Source: Hyphomicrobiales bacterium (GTDB lineage Bacteria > Pseudomonadota > Alphaproteobacteria > Rhizobiales > Rhizobiaceae). Taken from it: a stretch of DNA of 64,000 bases. Shown piece after piece: positions 17,553 through 25,363 of the stretch. The stretch lies in contig UBJR01000013.1 in assembly GCA_900465675.1 (NCBI GenBank), forward strand, positions 285,451 to 349,450. Reading direction: 5' to 3'. The notes below the pieces were generated by a model, which worked only from the letters and a program-made list of their open reading frames with translations, was not told the DNA's origin and did no database searches. Within the stretch, counting starts at the first letter, position 1. Each line of letters begins with the position of its first letter. Made by a program: the position numbers and the translations under genes.

Positions 17553-19550
17553 CGGCTATCGTCACGAATGGTTGAAACGCAATTTTTCTTCCGCTGAAAA
17601 GATTCCTACCTGAGGCGCTTTCGGCCGATCGGCTTTGCCCGGACCATTCTCTCAGGATTGGTTTTCAAGGCTGCGGCGGTTGATCAGGACATTCGATACG
17701 AGATTGGACTTGCGCGAGGGCGACGGCCCTGCGCTCGCCTGCGTCCTCGACCAATATTCCGCGTTGATGAGCCGTGCGGAGCGCCTCCTGCTCGGCAGGC
17801 TGAAAGCCGGTCGGGTCTGGACCGGAGACCTCAAGGTTTCGTTCTACCAGCACCTCGGACTGTCTTCGACGCATCTCGACATGGCCTACCGGCAGCTTCA
17901 GGCGAAGCTCAAGTCGGTCGCGGAGCTTGCGTCGGACCGAGTGAAGCAACTGACGGGCAAGATTGCCAGCAAGCGCACCGATATAATGCGCAAGGACAAG
18001 GCTCTTGCAAAAGCTATAGCCGAGCGATCAAAGCTGCCGGAGGAGCTTCAAGTTCTCAAGGGCAAGATCGCCAAGTGGCGCGCGTCGCTCGCCACGGCGA
18101 AGGATTCGATGCGCGAGAAGCATCTTTTCGTCCTGAAGCAGCACTGGACCAGTGGCACGCGAAGACGGCGGCCGAGGATGCGATCCGACGTCGCATTCAT
18201 GCTCTTCGCGCTGCGCTCCACCAGCACAGGCGACGTCTCGGAATCCTTGAACATCGCAAGGCCGAAGCCCAGCGGCAGGCTGCCGATCCGACGATGTGCT
18301 TCGGGTCGCGCAAGCTGTTCTTGGCGCAGTTCGCGCTTGCTGAGAACGCCTATGGCGACGTCGACGCATGGCGGAAGGACTGGCAGTCGTCGCGCTCGGC
18401 GCAGATGACGATCGACGGCAATGCCTCGAAAGAGAGCGGCAACCAGTTCGCCCGGCTTCGACGACGAGCCGACGGACGTTATGATCTTGAACTTCGCCTG
18501 CCGAAGGCATTGGCGCATCTCGCCACTCGGTCGTTCAAGTCCGCCGGGCATGACGTCCACTGCGTAGCCTTTCCCGGACTGTCGTTCAATCACGGCGACG
18601 AGGCCATCCAGCAGGCGATCGAGGCGAAGCGCCCGGTGACGCTGAAGTTCCGCCGCGACGACACGTCGTGGCGCGTTTCGGTTTCGGTCGACGACCGCAT
18701 TGAGCCTGCGGTGGTCGACTTCTCCCGCAGCGCGCTCGGCGTCGACCTCAATGCCGGCCATGTCTCCGCGGCGCTCGTCGACGCCGACGGCAATCCGGTC
18801 GAGTCCTTCACCTTCCCATGCGTCACCTACGGCAGATCGTCGGACCAGGCGAAGGATACGATCCGGAAGGTCGCAGCGCAGATCGCGGCGCTTGCCGACC
18901 GCCTTGGCGTGCCGGTCGTTTCGGAGAAGCTCGACTTCGCACGGAAGAAGTCTTCGCTGAAGGATTCCGACGATGCGCGCTACGCCCGCATGCTGTCTTC
19001 GTTCGCCTACAGCGCCTTCGACGCCGCGCTGGGGTCCGCCTGCCTTCGCGGCGGCGTCGGCCATCGGCGGGTCAATCCCGCCTATACCTCGATCATCGGT
19101 CGCGGGAAGTTTGTTCGGCGCTACGGCCTGAGCGTCCATGAGGCCGCATCCGTCACCATCGCCCGCCGGGCGGTGGGCTGCTTTGAGAGACTGCCCCGTT
19201 CCGACGATGGCACCGTCACGGTGCCGACGAACGGCTCTGTCCATGTCACCCTCGACCTACCCGTGAGGAATGGTTCGAGGCATGTATGGACGGAGTGGAA
19301 CGGACTGAACAAGGAGTATCAGAAGAAGGCGCTTGCAGCGCGAGGATCGTCGGGACGCAGGTCCCGACCCGGATGGCGACCCAAGACAGCGTCCGGGCGG
19401 AGTGGAGCACCGCTTCATGGTCCTTCGGCGGAGGCGGGACGTTCCCACCAGAAGCCGCTTCAGTCACGCGATCCAGGGGTTGGTCACGTGCCAGGAAAAG
19501 GTTCCTGCAATGAAGTCGTCATCGGGTCGAACATTCGTGACGAATACCCG
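17553..19550 (+). mobile_element. TnpB-like (IS605/IS1341-type) element with 19-bp inverted repeats
   Basis: The unit runs from an imperfect repeat at 17553-17570 to the inverted repeat CATTCGTGACGAATACCCG at 19532-19550 and contains one RuvC-fold gene with no separate tnpA. The outer repeat at 14015 pairs better with the right end (18 of 19 bases), so the larger 14015-19550 segment, including the methyltransferase, can also be read as one unit. The exact ends and any target duplication are not resolved. Confidence 0.6.
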
Positions 19551-19592
19551 TTTAAGCGGCGCAACCTACACGAAGGAGATTATCATGACTGA
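17635..19592 (+). pseudogene. TnpB-like RuvC-domain protein, frameshifted
   Basis: Resembles the large 'TnpB-related' proteins of IS200/IS605-type elements. One frame (17635 to about 18140) gives a helical N-terminal region with coiled coils; the second frame continues with the RuvC-like core to the end. The core has LGVDLNAGHVSAALVDADGN (first Asp), VPVVSEKLDF (Glu), and NPAYTSIIGRGKF..LSVHEAASVTIARRAVG at the third motif, where His stands near the usual Asp. No CxxC zinc ribbon is seen. One base is missing near 18140 (frame after FVLKQ). The frame runs past the right-end repeat into the SDR start, so its natural C-terminus is probably earlier. Confidence 0.75.
19532..19550 (+). repeat. Inverted repeat, right end of TnpB-like element
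   Basis: CATTCGTGACGAATACCCG, the reverse complement of 14015-14033 with one mismatch. Its inner part is itself a near-palindrome, as subterminal hairpins of IS605-type elements are. It lies 34 bases upstream of the SDR start codon. Confidence 0.65.
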
Positions 19593-20448
19593 AGCACGCC
19601 GTCCCACTCCCCCGCATCCCGAACAGCACCAGGAGCCGCCGGGCAAGACCGCGCTCATGGAACCGGTGCCGGATCATGGCGAGCGAACCTACCGCGGCGA
19701 CGGCAAGCTCAAAGGAAAGGTCGCACTGATCACCGGGGCTGATTCCGGCATTGGCAAGGCGGTCGCCATTGCCTTCGCCCGCGAAGGCGCCGACGTGGTG
19801 ATCTCATATTTGTCCGAGGACGAGGATGCGCAGGACACGGCACGATGGGTCGAGGAGGCTGGCCGTCGGGCGGTCGTCGCACCGGGCGACATCAAGTCCG
19901 AAGATCACTGCAAGGCTCTCGTGAAGCGTGCAGTCGACGAGCTTGGCGGGATCGACATCCTAGTCAACAATGCCGCGTTCCAGCGCACATACGCCGACAT
20001 CGGCGACATCACTGCCGAGGAATGGGACGAGACCTTCCGGACAAACATCTACGCCCCGTTCTTCCTGACAAAGGCCGCTGTGCCGCACATGAAGGCGGGT
20101 AGCTCGATCATCAACACGACTTCGATACAGTCGCGCCAGCCCTCTCCTCAGCTACTAGCCTATGCCTCGACCAAGGGGGCGATTTCCAACTTTACTGCAG
20201 GTCTCGCCGAGATGCTCGCCGACAAGGGCATCCGCGTCAACGCCGTCGCTCCAGGCCCGATCTGGACCCCGCTGATCCCTTCCACGATGCCAGCCGAAAA
20301 GGCGGCGAAATTCGGCGAGCAGACATTGATGAAACGCGCAGGACAGCCAGCCGAACTTGCGGGCGCCTATGTTCTGCTGGCATCCGAATTGGGAAGCTAC
20401 ATGACCGGTGCCGTCATCCCGGTGACCGGCGGCGAGATTATGATCTGA
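19585..20448 (+). CDS. Short-chain dehydrogenase/reductase, general stress type
   Basis: A 287-residue SDR with the long Pro/His-rich N-terminal extension (first ~45 residues) seen in the bacterial GSP39/YhdG-like stress group. NAD(P) site TGADSGIG (about 51-58), NNAA motif, catalytic Ser in NTTSIQS and YASTK (Tyr about 192). The substrate is unknown. ATG 19585 has a GAAGGAG site. Its upstream region is the right end of the TnpB-like element, which may have replaced or supplied its promoter. Confidence 0.93.
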   Translation: MTEARRPTPPHPEQHQEPPGKTALMEPVPDHGERTYRGDGKLKGKVALITGADSGIGKAVAIAFAREGADVVISYLSEDEDAQDTARWVEEAGRRAVVAPGDIKSEDHCKALVKRAVDELGGIDILVNNAAFQRTYADIGDITAEEWDETFRTNIYAPFFLTKAAVPHMKAGSSIINTTSIQSRQPSPQLLAYASTKGAISNFTAGLAEMLADKGIRVNAVAPGPIWTPLIPSTMPAEKAAKFGEQTLMKRAGQPAELAGAYVLLASELGSYMTGAVIPVTGGEIMI

Positions 20449-20516
20449 CGCGAAGAGGCGGCGTTGACGACAGCGCCGCGAAACTATCGTCGCTACTAGG
20501 TCACAGAAGAGCAAAA

Positions 20517-20538
20517 GGGCGCTCACCCCGGAGCGCCC
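20517..20538 (-). terminator. Hairpin with T-run on the minus strand
   Basis: Perfect 8-bp stem GGGCGCTC/GAGCGCCC with a 6-base loop; read on the minus strand it is followed by TTTTGC. It could end transcription coming from the exonuclease operon, and also lies 70 bases after the SDR stop. The stretch 20539-21012 shows no gene that I can support. Confidence 0.5.
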
Positions 20539-21012
20539 GAACCCTCTCGGCTAGGATTGCGGCGGAGGCGAAGAGTGGTTTTCGCAATGTCGACCGAGTC
20601 GCGGCGGTAGAGCAAGCTCCTCATGAACGGACGCAGACAGACTTTGCGACATCACGAACCTCTCTACCCTCAAGGCGTGGCCCGTCTAGTTAAGTTTCGT
20701 GGACATGATCTGGGGAACGGTTCTCACAAGCCTCGCAAGCGCGTGCGGCTACGCGGCAGTAAGATTGCTCGGGTGAGGACACCCAGTAATCTAGCGTTGC
20801 GACGTCATTGCAGCCCGGACGAACCGACGCTGCTAGAGCCGAAAGTTTGTACGAAGCTGGCCGGGATGGTCGGCCGGCCAATCAAGAGCCGAAAACGTCT
20901 CCGGAGCCTGACGACCTGCGCCGTCCAATGTGGGGAATGGGGGATCTCCTCACGATCCTGCGTGGTGAGGGATTTTCGACCTCTTCCCGGATTCCCGGTC
21001 ATGATGCCTTCG

Positions 21013-21231
21013 TTAGCCCTTGTCCGCAGACGGCCAGTCGTTCGCAGGTTCCTCGACCGCCACGCTGTTGTCGTCGGCCGGATCGGGGTCGCGATCAAGC
21101 GCGACCTTAAGGTTTTCAACTTCCTCGACGATGGCGTCGAAGACGTCTTCCTGTTTCGCTCCGGCGACAACGAACGTGTCGACGAAGTCTTCCAACTTGT
21201 CGCGCAGGCGCGCTCTCCAGTCATCGGTCAT
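21013..21231 (-). CDS. Small acidic hypothetical protein
   Basis: A 72-residue acidic protein (MTDDWRARLRDKLEDFVDTF, then an Asp/Glu-rich tail). Its ATG overlaps the stop of the exonuclease gene upstream, so it is the last gene of that operon. No family recognised. Confidence 0.65.
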   Translation of the reverse strand: MTDDWRARLRDKLEDFVDTFVVAGAKQEDVFDAIVEEVENLKVALDRDPDPADDNSVAVEEPANDWPSADKG

Positions 21232-22028
21232 CGCTTCCTCCCCTTCTTGACGGGCTTATCGTCGAGTTCGATCCACACCGGAGCATGGTCGCTGGTGTGC
21301 TCCCAGCCACGAACATGCTTGTCGACCTCCGCCTTGGACAACCTCTCGGCAGCCTCCGAACTCAACAGGAAATGGTCGATACGCAGCCCGGCGTCGCGTC
21401 CGTATGCGTTCCTAAAGTAGTCCCAGAAGGTATAGATGCGCTCGTCCGGATGCAGATGACGCAGCGCATCAGTCCAGCCCTGGTCGACCAGCTTTTTGTA
21501 AGCCTCACGCACCTCCACCCTGAACAGAGCGTCGTCCGTCCACCGCTCGGGCTTGTAGACGTCAAGCTCGGTCGGCATGACGTTGTAGTCGCCCGCAAGG
21601 ATGACAGGCACCTCCAGCTCCAGCAGCTCGGCGGCATAGTCTTGAAGACGCTTGAACCAGCGAAGCTTGTAGTCGAACTTCGGGCCTGGATAGGGATTGC
21701 CGTTCGGCAGGTACAGGCCGCCGATGACGATCCCGTCGACGATCGCCTCGATATAGCGACTGTGCTCGTCTTCCGGTTCACCCGGAAGTCCTTTCCGTGT
21801 GAGATGAGGCTGCTGACCCTTGGCGAGGATCGCGACGCCGTTCCAAGCCTTCTGCCCCTGCCAGACCGCGCCGTAGCCTGCGGCCTCGATCGCCTTGATC
21901 GGGAACTTTTCCTGCGGCGCCTTCAGCTCCTGCAGGCAGACGACGTCCGGCTCGGCCTCCCCCAGCCATCGAAGGAGGATTTCGAGCCGGCCGTTGACGC
22001 CGTTTACGTTGTAGGTCGCAAGCTTCAC
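21228..22028 (-). CDS. xthA: Exodeoxyribonuclease III
   Basis: A 266-residue AP endonuclease / 3'-5' exonuclease of the EEP fold, acting in base-excision repair. Conserved pieces: MKLATYNVNGVNGRL, the Glu in CLQELKAP, YLPNGNPYPG, the catalytic Asp/Asn in LAGDYNVMPTELDVY, IDHFLLS and the final His in EHTSDHAPVW. It is the second gene of an operon behind a DUF3606 gene whose promoter matches EcfG exactly, so it is probably a stress-induced copy. Confidence 0.96.
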   Translation of the reverse strand: MKLATYNVNGVNGRLEILLRWLGEAEPDVVCLQELKAPQEKFPIKAIEAAGYGAVWQGQKAWNGVAILAKGQQPHLTRKGLPGEPEDEHSRYIEAIVDGIVIGGLYLPNGNPYPGPKFDYKLRWFKRLQDYAAELLELEVPVILAGDYNVMPTELDVYKPERWTDDALFRVEVREAYKKLVDQGWTDALRHLHPDERIYTFWDYFRNAYGRDAGLRIDHFLLSSEAAERLSKAEVDKHVRGWEHTSDHAPVWIELDDKPVKKGRKR

Positions 22029-22031
22029 GGC

Positions 22032-22205
22032 CTAGTGCCGGATTTCCGCCTCGACCTTCTTGCGCGAGTTCCCGGCCGACTTGACGGCCTTCTTGACCGC
22101 GCCCTTGGACACGCCTTCCTTCTTGGCCTCGTAGCGGACTTCGTGATCTTGACCGGCGGCGACCTTTGCGCGATCCTGCGCTCTGCCTCGGGACGTGGTA
22201 GACAT
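22032..22205 (-). CDS. DUF3606 protein
   Basis: A 57-residue basic protein starting at ATG 22205 behind GGAGGAA. The pattern DRAKVAAGQDHEVRYEAKKEGVS followed by a lysine-rich helix with AGNSRKKVE is that of DUF3606, small proteins of unknown function common in rhizobia. It leads the exonuclease III operon with a gap of only 3 bases, and lies about 30 bases after an exact EcfG motif. Confidence 0.8.
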   Translation of the reverse strand: MSTTSRGRAQDRAKVAAGQDHEVRYEAKKEGVSKGAVKKAVKSAGNSRKKVEAEIRH

Positions 22206-22238
22206 TCGAATTCCTCCTGATGATTTCGATCATCGAAA

Positions 22239-22263
22239 AACGGCCGTCGAATCAAGAAGTTCC
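22239..22263 (-). promoter_or_regulatory. EcfG-type promoter of the DUF3606 / xthA operon
   Basis: On the minus strand, GGAAC (22263-22259), 16 bases, then CGTT (22242-22239): an exact match, 34 bases ahead of the DUF3606 start codon. Confidence 0.75.
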
Positions 22264-22268
22264 ATGTC

Positions 22269-22439
22269 CTACGGCGCGAGGCACTCCTCGCAGATGCCGC
22301 AGCCGTCGTCGTCCAGGAAGGACGGCGAGCGCCCACAACAAAGACAGGTACGCGCGCCCTCGCCATTCAAGTCGCCATGCTCCGGCGGCAGGATTTCGAT
22401 TTCGAGGGTAGCGATCATTTCGAGGGCGTCGTCTTCCAT
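22269..22439 (-). CDS. Small zinc-ribbon-like protein
   Basis: A 56-residue protein starting at ATG 22439, chosen for the GGAG eight bases ahead; an earlier in-frame start at 22541 is possible. The C-terminal half has CLCCG and CGICEEC, two cysteine pairs likely to bind zinc. Function unknown. Confidence 0.6.
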   Translation of the reverse strand: MEDDALEMIATLEIEILPPEHGDLNGEGARTCLCCGRSPSFLDDDGCGICEECLAP

Positions 22440-22540
22440 CTCGAGTACTCCAGGTTCGAGGACTCCTTTGAGATGGTGAGGCTTTCGACCGAAACAAGAA
22501 GACCCTTCTCTCGCCCGGCGATTGCCGGTATGTCGGCTCA

Positions 22541-22813
22541 ATGAGCGACGGAACAGACCAGATGAAGACGCGATATCTATGGACGCTTGATGCGGGCCGG
22601 GAGACCAGGAGCGGCCTTGATACGCTTGACGGCCTGTCGGTCACCTTAACGGGCGAACACCTTCCGGGAGTGATGCCGGCCGACTGGATCGTGGCGACCT
22701 TGGGGATCGACGAAGACGACGCCGGGATTGCGGAACATGTGTCGGCGCACGGATGGTCGCTGCGCGTAAGACGGCTGCTGCATGCTGCCGACGATCATTC
22801 CTCGATCTCGTAG
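22541..22813 (+). CDS. Hypothetical protein
   Basis: A 90-residue open frame with a plausible small-domain composition (VTLTGEHLPGVMPADWIVATLGIDEDD). Its end overlaps the end of the convergent ligD gene by 19 bases. No family recognised. Confidence 0.45.
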   Translation: MSDGTDQMKTRYLWTLDAGRETRSGLDTLDGLSVTLTGEHLPGVMPADWIVATLGIDEDDAGIAEHVSAHGWSLRVRRLLHAADDHSSIS

Positions 22814-23832
22814 ACGGCCGCGTTGTCCTGCACTTCGCGCAGGCCTTTGTAAGACGCGTGCCTGAGTTTACCGTCGTCGGTCCAAGCTCGGTACTCGATC
22901 TCGGCAATCAGAGTAGGCTGCGCCCACACGACGTTGTTCCGACGGCCATCGTAGTCGATTGGCGCCTTCCGCATCACAAGCTTGTCGAGCATCTCGCACA
23001 GCTCCACGGCATCCTTGTATTTGAACCCCGTGCCAACGGAGCCGACGTACTGAAGGTCGTCGCCCTTGCGTGCGGCCAGCAAAAGGCTTCCGACGCCGCC
23101 ACGGGCGACGGCCGACTTCTCGTAGCCGACGATGAAGAAGCTCTCGGACTGGATGCACTTCACCTTGATCCAGTCGCCCGTTCGGCCGGAGCGATACGGA
23201 CTGTCCGGGTCTTTGAAGATCACGCCTTCCAGCCCGTGCTCGCATGCAGCGGCGAAGATGGAGAGGGCGTCTCCGTCGATCTGGTCGGAGAACCGTATCG
23301 CCCCTTCCCCGCCTTCGAGCAGCTCTTCTAACAGGTATCGGCGGCTGGACAGCTCCATGTTTCGAAGATCGTGGCCGTCGAGGTAGAGCAGGTCGAATGC
23401 ATAAAAAACGGAATTGCGCGACGCCAGCTTGCCACCTCTACCGCCAAGGGTACGCTGCAGTGCGCCGAAGTCCGACCGGCCCTGCTCGTCGAGGACGACG
23501 GCTTCGCCGTCCATGATGGCACTCGCGACACCGAGCTCGCGCGCGGCGTCGGCGACGGACGGGAAACGCGCTGTCCAATCGTGTCCGCCCCTCGTCAGGA
23601 ACCGGACCCCGGAAGGCTCGATGTGGATTGAACCGCGGTATCCGTCGAACTTGAGCTCCGCGACATAGCGGGGATCGCCCGGAGGTTTCGGCTTCAGGAG
23701 CGCCAAGGCTGGCTCGACACGGACCGGCATCGGATCGAGGAGGAGATTGGGCTGCACCGGGTCCCGCCGCTTTCGCGTCCGGCCACGCAGCGGTTTGTCG
23801 TCGGCTAGAAGAGGCTGTGAACGCTTGCTCAT
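22795..23832 (-). CDS. ligD: ATP-dependent DNA ligase, LigD ligase domain only
   Basis: A 345-residue NHEJ ligase that seals double-strand breaks, normally recruited by Ku. The adenylated Lys 61 lies in ELKFDGYRG, followed by MDGEAVV, SVFYAFDLLYLDG, GLEGVIFKDPDSPY and the OB-fold end with VGSVGTGF. The polymerase and phosphoesterase domains of large LigD proteins are absent, which is common among extra rhizobial copies. The partner Ku genes are 22 kb away (45435 and 46365), and a relic of another ligD C-terminus is at 49158. Confidence 0.95.
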   Translation of the reverse strand: MSKRSQPLLADDKPLRGRTRKRRDPVQPNLLLDPMPVRVEPALALLKPKPPGDPRYVAELKFDGYRGSIHIEPSGVRFLTRGGHDWTARFPSVADAARELGVASAIMDGEAVVLDEQGRSDFGALQRTLGGRGGKLASRNSVFYAFDLLYLDGHDLRNMELSSRRYLLEELLEGGEGAIRFSDQIDGDALSIFAAACEHGLEGVIFKDPDSPYRSGRTGDWIKVKCIQSESFFIVGYEKSAVARGGVGSLLLAARKGDDLQYVGSVGTGFKYKDAVELCEMLDKLVMRKAPIDYDGRRNNVVWAQPTLIAEIEYRAWTDDGKLRHASYKGLREVQDNAAVYEIEE

Positions 23833-23965
23833 TTTCCAAACTTTATGAGGAGAAACTAACGAATGAATTGCCCGCTGCCGCGGGGATGCTACATTGACCG
23901 AGTGTCGTCCTTACCGGGATGTGCCACTCTCCAACTGCCCCGCTCCGGCGGGCCTTCTTTCGTGG

Positions 23966-24216
23966 TCAACCGGCTTTCCGCATGTCTGCCATGTCGTCGG
24001 GGAGCACGTGCATTCCAGCCATGTGGGCCACGCGCACGAATGCCTCGCGGCGGTGTCCGGATCGATATCCAGCTCCATGGCGTCGAGCGAAATCGCAAGC
24101 GCCCGGTGGAATGCCGGATCCGCCTTCGCCGGCTGCGACCATCCGTCGCCGACGAGGAATGCGGCGAGATCGTCGACACAGTACGCCTGCCCGTCCAGCT
24201 CCGTCGATCTCGACAT
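23966..24216 (-). pseudogene. Frameshifted small gene, unknown
   Basis: From ATG 24216 the frame reads a plausible protein (AYCVDDLAAFLVGDGW, FHRALAISLDAMELDIDPDTA). After a shift near 24050 the adjacent frame continues sensibly (REAFVRVAHMAGMHVLPDDMADMRKAG) to a stop at 23966. Together this is about 83 residues. It may be a small gene broken by one base or a sequence error. No family recognised. Confidence 0.5.
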
Positions 24217-24443
24217 GTAGCGGGCGGACAGGGACTTTCAGATCCGAAGTGGCCATCACGCACTACCTTTCGATGTCACAAGCGAATCACATGGGAGCTG
24301 ATTCGTCGGCGTCGAGTCGTTTTGTCCAATTCAGTGGGACTCAACCCTTGCGACGTGCTACTTTGCTTCATCGCTCGCCACTTTTAAGGGTGCGAGCGGC
24401 TGGGAGACCATTCCCCCCTTGCATTCGAGAGGAGGTTCCAGCC

Positions 24444-25187
24444 ATGAACGGCAGTAGCGTCGCAGACTTCAGCAGCAATCGTATACTCAACATCCTTTCA
24501 GAAGAAGACTTCGCAGCGATCGGCTCGTCCCTTGAAGAGGTCGACATGCCTCAGGGTTTCATCATGGCCCGTGCCGAGCGTCCGATCGACTACTTCTACT
24601 TCCCGTCGTCCGGCTTCGGTTCCGTAATGGTGGTCGGTGAAAATGGCAGGCGGGCGGAAGCCGGCATGTTCGGACGGGAAGGATTCACGCCGCTTGCAGC
24701 CGGGCTCGGCGACGACCGGAGCATCTACGAAATCGTCATGCAGGCGCATGGGGGCGGCCATCGCGTACCGATCAGGACGATCTCCAACGCCGTAGTCGCT
24801 CGACCGAAGTTTGCGGCGGTTTTGGCTAGGTTCACACACGTCTTTGCGGCGCAGGTCGCCTACACCGCCCTCTCGAATGCCACTGACCACGTCGACCGGC
24901 GGCTCGCCCGTTGGATCCTGATGAGCCACGACCGGATCGAGGGCGACGTCATCCGGATCACGCATGACTACATCGCGCTGATGCTCGCCGTAAGGCGTCC
25001 AGGGGTGACGACAAGCCTCCACGTTCTGGAAGGCCTTCACCTGATCAAGTCGGAACGCGGGGCAATCACGGTCCGGGATCGTCATGGACTCGAGGAATAT
25101 GCGGGCAAGTCTTATGGCCGGCCCGAACGGGAATACGAGCGGGTCGTTGCGAGGAGCACGTCCGAGCTGCATCTCGCGACGGGCTGA
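24444..25187 (+). CDS. Crp/Fnr family transcriptional regulator
   Basis: A 247-residue regulator: an N-terminal cyclic-nucleotide-binding-like barrel (residues about 20-140, with REGFTPLAAGLGDDRS) and a C-terminal winged helix (about 160-230: RRLARWILMSHDRIEGDVIRI, then RRPGVTTSLHVLEG as recognition region). No cysteine cluster like that of Fnr is visible. Its target and ligand are unknown. A strong AGGAGG site precedes ATG 24444. A badly decayed second copy occupies 29725-30085. Confidence 0.92.
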   Translation: MNGSSVADFSSNRILNILSEEDFAAIGSSLEEVDMPQGFIMARAERPIDYFYFPSSGFGSVMVVGENGRRAEAGMFGREGFTPLAAGLGDDRSIYEIVMQAHGGGHRVPIRTISNAVVARPKFAAVLARFTHVFAAQVAYTALSNATDHVDRRLARWILMSHDRIEGDVIRITHDYIALMLAVRRPGVTTSLHVLEGLHLIKSERGAITVRDRHGLEEYAGKSYGRPEREYERVVARSTSELHLATG

Positions 25188-25217
25188 GCTTCGCACCGGG
25201 ACAGCTTCGATCAGGCC

Positions 25218-25255
25218 GCCCTGATTCAGGACCGTAGAGCGGACGCCTGACCGGC
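25218..25255 (+). repeat. 38-bp dispersed repeat, copy 1
   Basis: A 38-base segment identical to 36342-36379, in the same orientation. It contains the palindrome CCTGATTCAGG. This copy lies between the Crp/Fnr gene and the GAF kinase. Confidence 0.85.
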
Positions 25256-25363
25256 TTCGCCGGTCGACGGGGCCGAGCAGTTCGACGAAGATCGAACTTA
25301 ACGGTGTCTTGAACTGGCGCGGCGCCCCAATCCCGCTCCTCATGACACGGCACCAGACGCTCC

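Noticed and set aside
17557..17580. The repeat at 17553 as part of an intact uvsE 5' end
   Set aside because: Stops occur in the frame just before the SSDIAPY segment and the same sequence recurs at 14015 away from any uvsE, so it belongs to the element.
20623..21420. Long plus-strand open frame across 20.6-21.4 kb
   Set aside because: It is antisense to xthA and the 72-aa gene, is Arg/Ser-rich and has no family signature.
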